A DNA stretch of 64,000 nucleotides from Limosilactobacillus kribbianus (GCF_026413145.1 NZ_JAOVYZ010000004.1:1-64000); one strand, 5' to 3'. Shown: positions 27,249 to 36,456, counted from the first letter of the stretch. The notes: generated by a model from the sequence alone, not told the origin. Program-made: numbers and translations.

Positions 27249-28196
27249 ATGGACACGAAACGACAGATCAAACAGGCGGTTGCCATTAGCAAGCTTTACT
27301 ACCTGCAGGGTGCAACCCAGGCCCAGATTGCCAAACAATTGGACCTCTCCCGACCGACGATTTCCCGGGCTCTTCAGTTTGCCCGCGACAACAAGATCGT
27401 CAATATCAAGATCAATGATCCCCTTGAGGACATCGACGCCCTGGCGGAGCAGATCAAAGAAAAGTACCAACTGGACGCGGTTGTGATCGCCGAACCGAGT
27501 GGGGACGACAGCAGCGCCATCCTGGAGGCAGTCGGGCAGGCGGCCGCTGATTATTTGCCTACCATAATCAGGGACAACGACACGATCGGCATTAGCTGGG
27601 GGCAGACCCTGGCGGCTGTGGCTCGGCACCTGGTCCCTAGCGAGCGTAAGAACGTCCGGGTCGTCTACCTCAAAGGGACGGTGGCCAATTCGACCCACAA
27701 CAATTTTGTCGTCGAGGTGACCCGCCACTTCAACGCCTGCTACCACACCCAGGCCCAGATCCTGCCCCTGCCGGTGATCTTTGACAACCAGGCGATCAAG
27801 GAAATGGTTGTTCGCGATCGTTTCATCAACGAGGTCTTGACGACGGCCAAGCAGACGACGGTGGCTCTCTTCACGGTTGGGACCACCAGTCCGGCCGCCA
27901 CTCTCTTTGAGCTCGGCTACTTCTCGCCGGAAGAGGAACGCCAACTGCGCGCGACTGCGGTTGGCGATATCGTCTCGCAGTTCGTCGACGCCCAGGGACA
28001 AATCGTCGATCCCGAGCTGACGGCGCGGACGATGGCCGTCCCCCTGACGCAACTAAAGCAGGCCCGCCAGGCGGTTTTGATCGCCGGCGGCATGGCAAAA
28101 TTAAAGCCGATCAAGGCGGCGCTGAACGGGCACTACGCCACCACCCTGGTAACGGATCTCACCGTTGCCCAGCACCTGATTGGCGATGAAAAATAA
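27249..28196 (+). CDS. deoR: DeoR/CggR (SorC-family) transcriptional regulator
   Basis: Sugar-phosphate-responsive repressor of the SorC family. The N-terminal helix-turn-helix (YLQGATQAQIAKQLDLSRPTISRAL) is followed by the large effector-binding domain (DTIGISWGQTLAAVARHL, then GDIVSQFVDAQG). AAAGGGAGAG at 27234-27243 points to the ATG at 27249 (315 residues), not to the TTG at 27231. Being next to deoC suggests control of deoxyribonucleoside catabolism, with deoxyribose 5-phosphate as inducer, as for B. subtilis DeoR. It is flanked on both sides by inverted copies of the dispersed repeat. Confidence 0.85.
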   Translation: MDTKRQIKQAVAISKLYYLQGATQAQIAKQLDLSRPTISRALQFARDNKIVNIKINDPLEDIDALAEQIKEKYQLDAVVIAEPSGDDSSAILEAVGQAAADYLPTIIRDNDTIGISWGQTLAAVARHLVPSERKNVRVVYLKGTVANSTHNNFVVEVTRHFNACYHTQAQILPLPVIFDNQAIKEMVVRDRFINEVLTTAKQTTVALFTVGTTSPAATLFELGYFSPEEERQLRATAVGDIVSQFVDAQGQIVDPELTARTMAVPLTQLKQARQAVLIAGGMAKLKPIKAALNGHYATTLVTDLTVAQHLIGDEK

Positions 28197-28201
28197 GAAT
28201 A

Positions 28202-28239
28202 ACGCGGCTGGAATTTGCGTTCCGGCCGCATTCGTTTTT
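28202..28239 (+). terminator. terminator of deoR
   Basis: GCGGCTGGAA (28204-28213) pairs with TTCCGGCCGC (28220-28229), followed by ATTCGTTTTT. Confidence 0.75.
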
Positions 28240-28253
28240 AAATACCCCGAAAA

Positions 28254-28442
28254 GATAACGTGGAAAACCAGAGGCTAACTACGTGTCGTAACCGTGGGGC
28301 TAGTGTCTAGCGCAGCGGAGCAAGTCTATTTGACTACGGACGAAAGCCGACGCCTTCAGCGCCGACTCCCGTCCTAGGCTAGCCATACCTAATAGGCTAG
28401 CTTCGCGTCGCGCCCCACTCTGATGGTTGTTTTCCACTCACT
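28254..28442 (-). repeat. dispersed intergenic repeat, copy C (inverted)
   Basis: About 190 bp, the longest copy, in opposite orientation to A and B. It keeps the terminal inverted repeat (GTGGAAAAC and GTTTTCCAC) and the core. It has an extra 35-bp segment with two GGCTAGC-like hairpin arms near 28378-28405. It lies between the deoR terminator and the gdpP promoter, filling most of a 336-bp gene-free gap. Confidence 0.85.
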
Positions 28443-28532
28443 TTTTTGTCGCTGCATTCACTATTGCTTGTGATATGATATAACTATCCAATTGAAAATG
28501 GGCACGAACGGTGTCTATTTGGGAGGATTTTT

Positions 28533-30557
28533 ATGCGTAAATTTTTCAGTAGTGAAAACTGGCTGTTTTATCTGAAACACCCGGCGGTCCGCTGGAATGT
28601 CGTTTACCTACTGGTCGTCACGATCATCAGTCTGGTCCTGGCCTTCACCTTTAACTGGCTGGCGGGACTAGTTGTGCTCGTCCTGGCGGTGGTAGGGATG
28701 ACGGTTAGTCTGCGCCGCTTACGGCAGCTAGTCGACGATACTCATGAATACTTACAAAATTTAACCTATCAGATTCAGCACGGCCAACAGGAGGCCCTGC
28801 TCGAAATGCCGGTGGGGATGATCATGCTGAATGCCCGTAACGAGATTGAATGGATCAATCCCTACATGGCCCGTTACTTTAAGCTGGAGCACGTGGTGGG
28901 GGAGAAGGTCAGCGCAGTTGACGAACAATTGGCCGACCTGATCGATCAGGGACGTTCGCACCCCGGGGCCCAGGTGGTTTCCTGGCGTTCGCGGCAGTTT
29001 GAATTTCTCTTTCAGCCCCAGTACCGGGTGGCCTACCTGCTCGACATCACCAAGTATGAAGAGGTTGAGCAGCGCTATCGGCAGGAGCGCGTTTTCCTGG
29101 GAAATATTTACCTGGATAACTACGACGAGCTGATTCAGGGGATGAGTGATTCGGATGTCTCCAACCTGCACAACTACGTCACCTCTGAGATCAGCAAGTG
29201 GGCCGAAACCAATCACCTATTGATGAAGATTATCGATGACGATAACTACCTGATCATCGGTCACCAGGCCTCGCTGGCGGAACTAGAAAAGAAGAAGTTC
29301 AAGATTCTGGATACCGTGCGGCAAAGCACGTCCCAGCAGAACTCACCGGTGACGCTGAGTGTCGGGATCGCCTATGGGGAAGATGATCTGATTAAGCTGG
29401 CCGATACCGCTCAGGATAACCTCGACCTGGCACTGGGCCGGGGTGGTGATCAGGTTGTTGTCCGGGCCAAGGATCAGCCCGCCCGCTTCTACGGCGGGAA
29501 GACCAACCCGATGGAGAAACGAACCCGGGTACGGGCTCGGATGATCAGCCAGGCCTTGCAAGAGTTGATTGACCAGGCCGACCAGCTCTTCGTTATGGGG
29601 CACAATAACCCCGATATGGACTCGCTGGGGGCCTGTCTGGGAATTCGTCGGATTGCCGAAATGAACGGCAAGCAGTGCTGGATCGTCATCAGTGATCAGC
29701 ATCCGCATGCCGATATTCAGCGGCTGATGCATGAGATTGATAACTACCAGTCAATCAAAGATCACATCATCACGCCGGATGTGGCCCTGGAAAAGGCGAC
29801 GGCCAACAGCCTGCTGGTGATGGTCGACCATGCCAAGCGCAGCATCACCATCTCACCGGAGCTCTACGATCAGCTGCAAAACCGGTTGGTTATCATTGAC
29901 CACCACCGGCGCGGTGAGGAATTCCCGGAGAATCCATTGCTGGTCTACATTGAACCATACGCTTCCTCGACCTGTGAACTGATCACCGAGATGTTTGAGT
30001 ACCAGCCACGCGAGGGTGAGGGACTCAATAAGGTCGAGGCGACGGCGATGCTGACTGGGATTCAGGTCGATACCAAGTCCTTTACCAAGAGTGCCGGGAC
30101 CCGGACCTTCGATGCCGCCAGCTATCTGCGTTCCGCCGGGGCTGATGGAATGATGATCCAGTCCTTCATGAAGGAGGACCCCCGTAGCTTCATGGACCGC
30201 AATCACTTAATTTCCCGGGCCCAGATCAAGGGACAGATTGCGATTTGTGCTGGCGAAAATGATCAGGTCTACGGGTCCGTGACGACTGCCCAGGCCGCCG
30301 ACATGCTGCTCTCGGTCGAAGGGGTCGAGGCCTCCTTTGTCATCACCCTGCGCGCAGACGGCAAGGTCGGGATTTCTGCCCGGTCCGCCGGTGACGTCAA
30401 CGTTCAGGTCCTGATGGAGAAGATGGGCGGCGGGGGCCACCTAGCCAATGCCGCCACCCAGATCAGCGATTCGACCGTTGAAGCGGCGACGAAGGAATTA
30501 ATTGAACTTCTGCAGAAGACGGCCGATAATAGTAGTCAAGAAGATACAGAGGAGTGA
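28533..30557 (+). CDS. gdpP: cyclic-di-AMP phosphodiesterase GdpP
   Basis: Membrane enzyme that hydrolyses cyclic di-AMP to pApA and so influences wall, osmotic and potassium homeostasis. The 674 residues have two N-terminal membrane helices (about 18-58), a PAS-like domain (GMIMLNARNEIEWINPYMARYF), a degenerate GGDEF domain, and the catalytic DHH domain (MGHNNPDMDSLGACLG, VDHAKRS, VIIDHHRRGEEF). The DHHA1 domain ends with KMGGGGHLANAATQ. An extended -10 (TGATATGAT) lies near 28470. GGGAGGA precedes the ATG. rplI follows with only 5 bp between stop and start. Confidence 0.96.
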   Translation: MRKFFSSENWLFYLKHPAVRWNVVYLLVVTIISLVLAFTFNWLAGLVVLVLAVVGMTVSLRRLRQLVDDTHEYLQNLTYQIQHGQQEALLEMPVGMIMLNARNEIEWINPYMARYFKLEHVVGEKVSAVDEQLADLIDQGRSHPGAQVVSWRSRQFEFLFQPQYRVAYLLDITKYEEVEQRYRQERVFLGNIYLDNYDELIQGMSDSDVSNLHNYVTSEISKWAETNHLLMKIIDDDNYLIIGHQASLAELEKKKFKILDTVRQSTSQQNSPVTLSVGIAYGEDDLIKLADTAQDNLDLALGRGGDQVVVRAKDQPARFYGGKTNPMEKRTRVRARMISQALQELIDQADQLFVMGHNNPDMDSLGACLGIRRIAEMNGKQCWIVISDQHPHADIQRLMHEIDNYQSIKDHIITPDVALEKATANSLLVMVDHAKRSITISPELYDQLQNRLVIIDHHRRGEEFPENPLLVYIEPYASSTCELITEMFEYQPREGEGLNKVEATAMLTGIQVDTKSFTKSAGTRTFDAASYLRSAGADGMMIQSFMKEDPRSFMDRNHLISRAQIKGQIAICAGENDQVYGSVTTAQAADMLLSVEGVEASFVITLRADGKVGISARSAGDVNVQVLMEKMGGGGHLANAATQISDSTVEAATKELIELLQKTADNSSQEDTEE

Positions 30558-30562
30558 ACAAG

Positions 30563-31015
30563 ATGAAAGTTATTTTTACCCAAGATGTTCGTGGCCGGGG
30601 CAAGCGCGGTCAGGTTAAAGAAGTTCCAGATGGTTACGCCCAGAACTTCCTGATCAAGCGCGGCATGGCCAAGCAAGCTACCAAGGCAGCGATGAGTCAG
30701 CTGGCTGGTCAGCAACGGGCCGAGGAAAAGCACGCCGCCGAGGAATTGGCCGAGGCAAAACGCTTGAAGAAGGTCTTAGAAGATGATAAGACTGTTGTTG
30801 AATTAAGCGGTAAGGCAGGCACTGACGGCCGGATGTTTGGTTCCATTTCGACCAAGCAGATCGCGACGGCCCTGCAAAAGCAGTACAAGGTCAAGATCGA
30901 TAAGCGCAAGATTGAGCTGTCAGCACCAATCAAGGCCCTGGGTTACGTCAACGTGCCAATCAAGCTCCACCCGCAAGTTACGGCCGAAATTCGGGTCCAC
31001 ATTGCGGAAAAGTAA
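30563..31015 (+). CDS. rplI: 50S ribosomal protein L9
   Basis: 150-residue large-subunit protein with two globular domains joined by a long helix. It begins MKVIFTQDVRGRGKRGQVKEV and has the family signature GYAQNFLIKRGMAKQAT. The frame extends three codons upstream to a GTG, but the Shine-Dalgarno GAGGAG (30549-30554) fits the ATG at 30563. It is co-transcribed with gdpP, as in many Firmicutes, and its 3' end hides the dnaB promoter. Confidence 0.96.
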   Translation: MKVIFTQDVRGRGKRGQVKEVPDGYAQNFLIKRGMAKQATKAAMSQLAGQQRAEEKHAAEELAEAKRLKKVLEDDKTVVELSGKAGTDGRMFGSISTKQIATALQKQYKVKIDKRKIELSAPIKALGYVNVPIKLHPQVTAEIRVHIAEK

Positions 31016-31030
31016 TTTTACCGTTATAAT
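31002..31030 (+). promoter_or_regulatory. dnaB promoter inside the rplI 3' end
   Basis: -35 TTGCGG (31002-31007), 17 bp, -10 TATAAT (31025-31030). The -35 lies within the last codons of rplI. Confidence 0.75.
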
Positions 31031-31062
31031 TAAATTTCGATTTCAAAAAGCGAGGTATCGTC

Positions 31063-32451
31063 ATGGATAATGCACCAGTGCAAGAAGAGCCACACGATAT
31101 TGAAGCTGAAAAGGCAGTTCTCGGAGCTGCTTTTTTAAGTAAGAACGCGCTGGCCGATGCAATGGAATATTTGCAGCCCGCCGATTTCTACAAGCGGGCC
31201 CACCAGATCATCTTCAAGAAGATGGTGGAATTAAACGATGATGATCAACCAATCGACGTGATCACGATCAAGAGTGCCCTGGATAAGGACAAGCAGACCG
31301 AAAACGTTGGCGGGATGGTCTATCTGGCTGAACTGGCCGCCGCCGTGCCATCCGCGGCCAACGTGACCTTTTATGCCAAAATTGTCCATGACAAGGCGGT
31401 TCGGCGCAACCTGATTAATACGGCTACCAAGATTATCAACGAGGGTTACGCGGACGATAACGACACGACGGACCTGCTCGATTCTGCCGAGCAGTCGATC
31501 CTGCATGTGTCGGAATCCAACGACCAGAATGGCTTTCAGGACATCGAAACCGTCCTGAACCAAACGATGAATCACATCGAAGCCCTGTCCGGCAACGATT
31601 CGGACGTGACGGGATTAGAGACCGGCTATCCGCAATTGGATAAGATGACGACCGGTTTTCACCCGGATGAGCTGATCATTATTGCCGCTCGGCCGGCCGT
31701 AGGGAAGACCGCCTTTGCCTTAAATATTGCCCAGAACGTGGCGACGAAGACCAATAACGCCGTCGCCATCTTCAGCCTGGAAATGGGGGCCGAGTCGCTG
31801 GTCAACCGGATGCTCTGTGCGGAAGGCAACATCGACGCCAACCACCTGCGGACCGGGAACCTGACTAGCGACGAATGGGAGAGTCTGTTCTTCGCGGCTG
31901 GAACTCTGTCGAATGCCCAGATCTACATCGATGACACGGCGGGGATTAAAGTGGCCGAGATTCGGGCCCGTTGCCGGCGGTTAAAGAAGGAAAACAAGAA
32001 CTTGGGGCTGATCGTGATCGATTACCTCCAGCTGATTGAAGGGAGCAATCCCGATAATCGGCAGCAGGAAGTTTCAGAGATTTCCCGGCAACTCAAAAAA
32101 CTAGCCAAGGAGCTGGAAGTGCCGGTCATCGCCCTTTCCCAGCTTTCCCGGGGGGTCGAGCAGCGTCAGGACAAGCGGCCGGTGCTGTCCGATATCCGTG
32201 AATCCGGGTCAATCGAGCAGGATGCCGACATCGTTAGTTTCCTCTACCGTGACGACTACTATGAGCACGACGAGGGTGATAATGATGACAATAACCAGGG
32301 GAATGGCGGCAACGATGACGATTCCAATGTCAGTGAAGTCGAAGTCATCGTCGAAAAGAACCGGAGTGGTCCGCGGGGAACGGTCAAACTGTTATTTGCT
32401 AAGTCCTATAACAAGTTTGCCTCCGTGGCCTACGTGCCGGAAGAGCAATAA
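31063..32451 (+). CDS. dnaB: replicative DNA helicase (DnaB/DnaC)
   Basis: Hexameric 5'-3' helicase of the replication fork (named dnaC in Bacillus). The 462 residues have the N-terminal primase-interacting domain (PHDIEAEKAVLGAAFL) and the RecA-like motor: Walker A ARPAVGKT near 212-219, SLEMGAESLVNRML, VIDYLQLIEG, and SQLSRGVEQRQDKRP. After FLYRDDYY there is an unusually long Asp/Asn/Gly-rich insert (EHDEGDNDDNNQGNGGNDDD) before VIVEKNRSGPRG; this loop is shorter in most homologues. The gdpP-rplI-dnaB order is conserved. Confidence 0.97.
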   Translation: MDNAPVQEEPHDIEAEKAVLGAAFLSKNALADAMEYLQPADFYKRAHQIIFKKMVELNDDDQPIDVITIKSALDKDKQTENVGGMVYLAELAAAVPSAANVTFYAKIVHDKAVRRNLINTATKIINEGYADDNDTTDLLDSAEQSILHVSESNDQNGFQDIETVLNQTMNHIEALSGNDSDVTGLETGYPQLDKMTTGFHPDELIIIAARPAVGKTAFALNIAQNVATKTNNAVAIFSLEMGAESLVNRMLCAEGNIDANHLRTGNLTSDEWESLFFAAGTLSNAQIYIDDTAGIKVAEIRARCRRLKKENKNLGLIVIDYLQLIEGSNPDNRQQEVSEISRQLKKLAKELEVPVIALSQLSRGVEQRQDKRPVLSDIRESGSIEQDADIVSFLYRDDYYEHDEGDNDDNNQGNGGNDDDSNVSEVEVIVEKNRSGPRGTVKLLFAKSYNKFASVAYVPEEQ

Positions 32452-32545
32452 ATCTACAAAATGTTAATAAAGGGGCGTTTCAGGATAACTGGAGGGCTCT
32501 TTTCGTTCGCTTAGGATAATAATCAAAATATGAGGAGGCGCTAAA

Positions 32546-33748
32546 ATGGGTCGTCAAACAAAGGGAATTGAATTGAAATGGCTGCTGCAGGGAATGTTCT
32601 TCGGCAGCATCGGCAACAGCTTCGTCTGGCCGCTGACTACGATTTATATGCACCAACAGCTACACGAATCACTGACCGTATCGGGGATTGTCCTGCTGTT
32701 TTATTCGGGTGCGAACGTGGTTGGCAGCTACATCAGCGGTCTGCTGTTTGACAAGCGGAATCCGCGGCACCTGATGCTAGCCGGGGTCAGCCTGGCCACG
32801 GTGGTGATCGCCACGATGATTTTCTTCAATGACTGGCCCATCTACGCCATCCTGCTAACGGCGATTGGCTTCTTCAACGGCTGGATCATCACGATGGTCA
32901 ATTCCTTTGGAACCAAGCTGCGGATGGACGGGCGTTACGTCTTTAACATGCTCTACTTCGCCAACAACTTAGGGATGGTGATCGGAACCACAATTGTTGG
33001 TCCGCTCTACCAGTATGCCCACGGGAACATCTCGCCGCTCTTCTCGATTACGACAGTCCTCTATGTTCTCTTCACCCTGGTGGTCTTCCTCTTCTTCCAT
33101 GAAGATCCACATCCGCAACCGGTGGATGAGGCCCGCTTCAAGAGCGACGAGCCCGCAGTAACCAAGATTCCGCGGGCCAACCTTTGGATCAGCTGGATCT
33201 TCTTTATCACTCTATGCATCGTCTGGACGATGTATGAGCAATGGTCGAGCAACCTCTCAGTCTTCATGACTAGTCAGGGGATTTCAATGACCAAGTACAG
33301 TCTGCTCTGGACGATTAACGGGATCCTGGTCGTTCTCATGCAGCTCATTTTGACCTGGCTGAACCGCTTTTACAACAATCCCTATGCTCAGGTTTACGTT
33401 GGCATCTTTACCGTCGGCCTCTCCTTTGTCCTCCTACTCTTTGCGACAAACTACCTCTGGTTCGTAATTGCGATGGTGATTTTGACGATTGGTGAAGCTA
33501 CGGCCTTTCCGACGATGCCGGCAATCGTCAACACTCTCTCGCCCGTTGAGGTCAAGGGAAAATACCAGGGGATTCTCAACGCCTTTTCCTCACTGGGCAA
33601 GGCGTTCGGCCCGCTTTTTGGTGGGGTGGTCATCGGTGCAGCCTCCTACCACGTCCTTTTTGTGATTTGCGCGGCCTCAATCTTTATTATGGAAATTATT
33701 GTGGTGCTGGTTGTCTGGCTGCAAAAGCCACATACGGTTAAGTACTAA
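32546..33748 (+). CDS. MFS transporter
   Basis: 400-residue major facilitator with about twelve membrane helices. The loop between helices 2 and 3 reads SGLLFDKRNPRH, a form of the MFS G-x-x-x-D-R/K pattern. The central loop at about 190-205 is hydrophilic (HEDPHPQPVDEARFKSDE). It resembles the drug-efflux DHA1 group, and the substrate cannot be told. AGGAGG lies 8 nt before the ATG. The gene follows dnaB on the same strand after 94 bp with no clear terminator, and is followed at 14 bp by the zinc-ribbon protein, so those two may form one unit. Confidence 0.85.
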   Translation: MGRQTKGIELKWLLQGMFFGSIGNSFVWPLTTIYMHQQLHESLTVSGIVLLFYSGANVVGSYISGLLFDKRNPRHLMLAGVSLATVVIATMIFFNDWPIYAILLTAIGFFNGWIITMVNSFGTKLRMDGRYVFNMLYFANNLGMVIGTTIVGPLYQYAHGNISPLFSITTVLYVLFTLVVFLFFHEDPHPQPVDEARFKSDEPAVTKIPRANLWISWIFFITLCIVWTMYEQWSSNLSVFMTSQGISMTKYSLLWTINGILVVLMQLILTWLNRFYNNPYAQVYVGIFTVGLSFVLLLFATNYLWFVIAMVILTIGEATAFPTMPAIVNTLSPVEVKGKYQGILNAFSSLGKAFGPLFGGVVIGAASYHVLFVICAASIFIMEIIVVLVVWLQKPHTVKY

Positions 33749-33762
33749 AGAAGGCGTTATCT

Positions 33763-34074
33763 GTGTTTTATAATAATTTCGATCGGGTCCACAGCGAAGA
33801 TCGTTTCGGCATGGTTGGTAAGACCGGCGATGACTTTCGAGAAGATCGCCGATTGAGGATTGTCTGCTACAAGTGTCACCAGGCTCCCTTGGTCATCGCC
33901 GAGCGCAATTGGATGGACACTAATAATGACAATTCCCAGCGCTACCAAATTGTTGTGGCGTGTGAGCATTGCGGCGCGGTTGACGAATTCATTGTTAATG
34001 ACGGCCGGGAAGGGAAAATCAGTAAGTTAAAACATGGCCGGTGCCCGGTCAGTGCTGATCAAATTGAAGATTAA
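33763..34074 (+). CDS. small zinc-ribbon-like protein of unknown function
   Basis: 103 residues, GTG start at 33763. Two CxxC pairs, CYKC (35-38) and CEHC (67-70), could hold one zinc ion in a ribbon. The rest is charged and soluble, with no membrane segment or known domain. It lies 14 bp after the MFS gene and ends in a terminator. I do not recognise a function; a nucleic-acid or protein-binding role would fit a zinc ribbon but is not shown. Confidence 0.7.
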   Translation: MFYNNFDRVHSEDRFGMVGKTGDDFREDRRLRIVCYKCHQAPLVIAERNWMDTNNDNSQRYQIVVACEHCGAVDEFIVNDGREGKISKLKHGRCPVSADQIED

Positions 34075-34076
34075 AG

Positions 34077-34103
34077 AAAATCGTCCTGCAGAGGGCGATT
34101 TTT
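34077..34103 (+). terminator. terminator after the zinc-ribbon gene
   Basis: AAAATCG-CCT-GCAG-AGG-CGATTTTT hairpin. Between it and the next gene, AACAAGC/GCTTGTT (34147-34184) forms a further stem of unknown use. Confidence 0.7.
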
Positions 34104-34208
34104 AAATATCCCGGTATGAATAAATAATCATTTTTAGCGGCACAATTGAACAAGCAGCTAGCGCCTGGTAGTAGTAGCTTGTTGGTGACAATAATTCCTA
34201 GAGCTTTT

Positions 34209-34224
34209 AAGAAAACGCTTTCTT
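34209..34224 (+). promoter_or_regulatory. cre-like catabolite-repression site
   Basis: AAGAAAACGCTTTCTT is a near-palindrome matching 13 of 14 positions of the CcpA site TGWAARCGYTWNCW. It overlaps the probable -35 region; a -10-like TAAGAT lies at 34241-34246. Carbon catabolite control of the alcohol dehydrogenase is therefore likely. Confidence 0.55.
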
Positions 34225-34290
34225 GAAATTCCCATTGTGATAAGATGAATTTGTTGGGTAATTAGACAAATTTAGAGAGGATGTTGTTCT

Positions 34291-35412
34291 ATGAAGATTA
34301 AAGCTGCTGTTGTTGACAAAAAGGGCGCTCAATTTGACATCCGCGATGACGTTGAACTGGCCGACATGCAGGCGGACGACCTGCAGATTCACATGGTTGC
34401 TTCTGGAATCTGCCACTCTGACGAAGCTCTGCGGAAGGGTGATGCCGAGATTGGCTACCCGATCATCCTGGGTCACGAAGGTGCCGGGATCGTTGAAAAG
34501 GTTGGTCCAGAAGTTAAGAACTTTAAGCCGGGCGACCACGTTATCCTCTCCTTCTACGGTTGTGGTAACTGTATCAACTGTCTGAAGGGGAAGCCAACTA
34601 AGTGCCTGAACTACGCGGCCAACAACCTCTCTGGGGTTCGTCCGGACGGGAGTGCTCACTTCACCGAAGATGGGCACCAGGTTGACGACATGTTCGACCA
34701 ATCCTCATTTACCACGACCACGGTAGTTCGGGAGCGGAACGCCGTGAAAGTACCAAAGGACTTGGACCTGCGGAAGCTCGGCCCACTGGGTTGTGGTTAC
34801 GTGACCGGCTCCGGAACGGTCTTTAATACCTTGAAGCCAGAACCAGGCTCAACAATTGCCGTTGCTGGGACTGGAGCTGTTGGGTTAGCCGCAATGATGG
34901 CCGGCAAGATCTCCGGCTGCACCAAGGTCATCGCCATCGACCGGGTTCCAGAGCGGTTGGAATTAGCCAAGGAACTGGGTGCTACGGATGCGATCAACAC
35001 CAACGACACCGACATGGTCAAGGCCGTCCAAGATCTGACCGACGGCAAAGGGGTTGACTACATCGTTGATACGACCGGGGTTACCAAGGTAATGCAGGAC
35101 TGCATCCAGGCCCTTGCCCAGGGTGGGGTCCTGGCAGCAATCGCCGTTACTGCCAACCACATCGACGTCAACACCTGGGACGACCTGTGCCCAGCCGACC
35201 GGACGATTGTCGGTGTTAACATGGGTGACTCAATCCCACAGGTGGACATTCCACGGCTGATTGAATTCTACAAGCAGGGGATGTTCGATTTCGATAAGAC
35301 CGAGAAGTTCTATGACTTTGCCGACATCAACCAGGCCAACGCTGACTCTGTTTCCGGCAAGACCATTAAGCCAGTTTTGATCATCGACCCAGACTACCAG
35401 CCTGGAAAGTAA
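34291..35412 (+). CDS. zinc-dependent alcohol dehydrogenase
   Basis: Medium-chain NAD(P)-dependent alcohol dehydrogenase of 373 residues. The catalytic zinc ligands are Cys in SGICHSDEAL and the His-Glu of GHEGAGIVEKVG. The structural zinc cysteines are in GCGNCINCLKGKPTKC. The Rossmann motif is AGTGAVGLAAM, followed by AIDRVPERLELAKELGA. The C-terminal NMGDSIPQVDIPRLIEFYKQG resembles the aryl-alcohol/class III-like branch. Codon use and the strong GAGAGGATG upstream suggest high expression. The exact substrate is unknown; regeneration of NAD+ during heterofermentation is plausible. Confidence 0.9.
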   Translation: MKIKAAVVDKKGAQFDIRDDVELADMQADDLQIHMVASGICHSDEALRKGDAEIGYPIILGHEGAGIVEKVGPEVKNFKPGDHVILSFYGCGNCINCLKGKPTKCLNYAANNLSGVRPDGSAHFTEDGHQVDDMFDQSSFTTTTVVRERNAVKVPKDLDLRKLGPLGCGYVTGSGTVFNTLKPEPGSTIAVAGTGAVGLAAMMAGKISGCTKVIAIDRVPERLELAKELGATDAINTNDTDMVKAVQDLTDGKGVDYIVDTTGVTKVMQDCIQALAQGGVLAAIAVTANHIDVNTWDDLCPADRTIVGVNMGDSIPQVDIPRLIEFYKQGMFDFDKTEKFYDFADINQANADSVSGKTIKPVLIIDPDYQPGK

Positions 35413-35428
35413 CAATTGAAAATGATTG

Positions 35429-35456
35429 AAGGGAGCAATGCGACTCCCTTTTTTAT
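35429..35456 (+). terminator. terminator of the zinc alcohol dehydrogenase
   Basis: AAGGGAG (35429-35435) pairs with CTCCCTT (35444-35450), followed by TTTTATTT. Confidence 0.85.
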
Positions 35457-35481
35457 TTGGTGCGAAAGGAGAAGGGCGACG

Positions 35482-35497
35482 ATTTCCCGGGAAATAT
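35482..35497. promoter_or_regulatory. Noc-binding-type site 2
   Basis: ATTTCCCGGGAAATAT, identical over 16 bp to the sites at 9730 and 57460. Intergenic, about 40 bp upstream of the ppk2 promoter. Confidence 0.7.
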
Positions 35498-35562
35498 CAG
35501 TGCCCTTTCACTAGCGAATCACTTTACTTATGTTAGAATGGACCAAAAGGGAAGGTGAAGGA

Positions 35563-36453
35563 ATGGATACTAAGCAATACCGATTCACGAAGGATGACTT
35601 TGACATTCGAAAGGCCCCAACCTGGGTGGCCGACTCAGCTGACCAACTTGATGATATCAAGAAGAAGATCGCGTCGAACGTTAAGCGGATCAAGTCCGCG
35701 CAGCGCAAGATGTACGCCCGGCATCGCTACGGGGTTCTCGTAGTTTTTCAGGCAATGGATGCGGCCGGGAAGGACAGCATGATTACCCACATCTTTTCTG
35801 GGGTCAATCCGGTGGGCTTCAAGATTGCTAACTTCAAGCAGCCGACCGCGCTTGAAATCCAGCACGATTACCTCTGGCGAATTAATGAGGCCCTGCCCGA
35901 ACGTGGCTCGTTCGGGGTTTTCAACCGGTCCTACTACGAGGATGTCTTGGTCTCCCGGGTCCACCCGGAGCTGATCATGAAGGCTAACTTGCCGGAGGTC
36001 AATACCATCCTAGATGTCAACAAGGACTTCTTCGAACGGCGCTACGAGGACATTCGCCAGTACGAAAAGTACCTTTCCCGCAACGGCTATGTGATTCTGA
36101 AATTCTTCCTGCATATTTCCAAGGATGAGCAGCGGAAACGGTTCCTGTCCCGGATTGAAACGCCGCGGAAAAATTGGAAGTTCTCAGCGGCGGATATTCG
36201 GGAACGGAAATACTGGGACAAGTATCAGCGGGCTTATGATAAGGCGATCAACGCCACGGCTACCAAAAAGAACCCGTGGTATGTCATCCCGTCCGATGAC
36301 AAGTGGTATTCCCGCCTGATTGTTTCCGACATCATTACCAAACGAGTTGAGAAGATGCCCCTGGCCTATCCAGAGATGACACCGGAACAGGAAGGTCAAC
36401 TGGCGGAGGCCCACCAGATTCTCCTGGACGAGGGCAAAAATAAGAAAAAGTAA
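35563..36453 (+). CDS. polyphosphate kinase 2 family protein
   Basis: PPK2 enzymes transfer phosphate between polyphosphate and nucleotides. The P-loop is QAMDAAGKDSMI, with FNRSYYEDVLVSRVHPE and the lid segment RIETPRKNWKFSAADIRERKYWDKY. The extended -10 TGTTAGAAT (-10 at 35535-35540) puts transcription start near 35547. The ATG at 35563, with AAGGTGAAGG upstream, is therefore the start (296 residues); a TTG at 35530 is too early. Class I-III assignment, and so whether AMP, ADP or both are accepted, was not attempted. Stand-alone gene with its own terminator. Confidence 0.92.
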   Translation: MDTKQYRFTKDDFDIRKAPTWVADSADQLDDIKKKIASNVKRIKSAQRKMYARHRYGVLVVFQAMDAAGKDSMITHIFSGVNPVGFKIANFKQPTALEIQHDYLWRINEALPERGSFGVFNRSYYEDVLVSRVHPELIMKANLPEVNTILDVNKDFFERRYEDIRQYEKYLSRNGYVILKFFLHISKDEQRKRFLSRIETPRKNWKFSAADIRERKYWDKYQRAYDKAINATATKKNPWYVIPSDDKWYSRLIVSDIITKRVEKMPLAYPEMTPEQEGQLAEAHQILLDEGKNKKK

Positions 36454-36456
36454 GTA

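Noticed and set aside
30209-30222. Half Noc sites such as ATTTCCCGGGCCCA in gdpP and ATTTCCCGGGCTCT in deoR (27364)
   Set aside because: Only the left half and centre match; the palindrome is broken, so they are not listed as sites.
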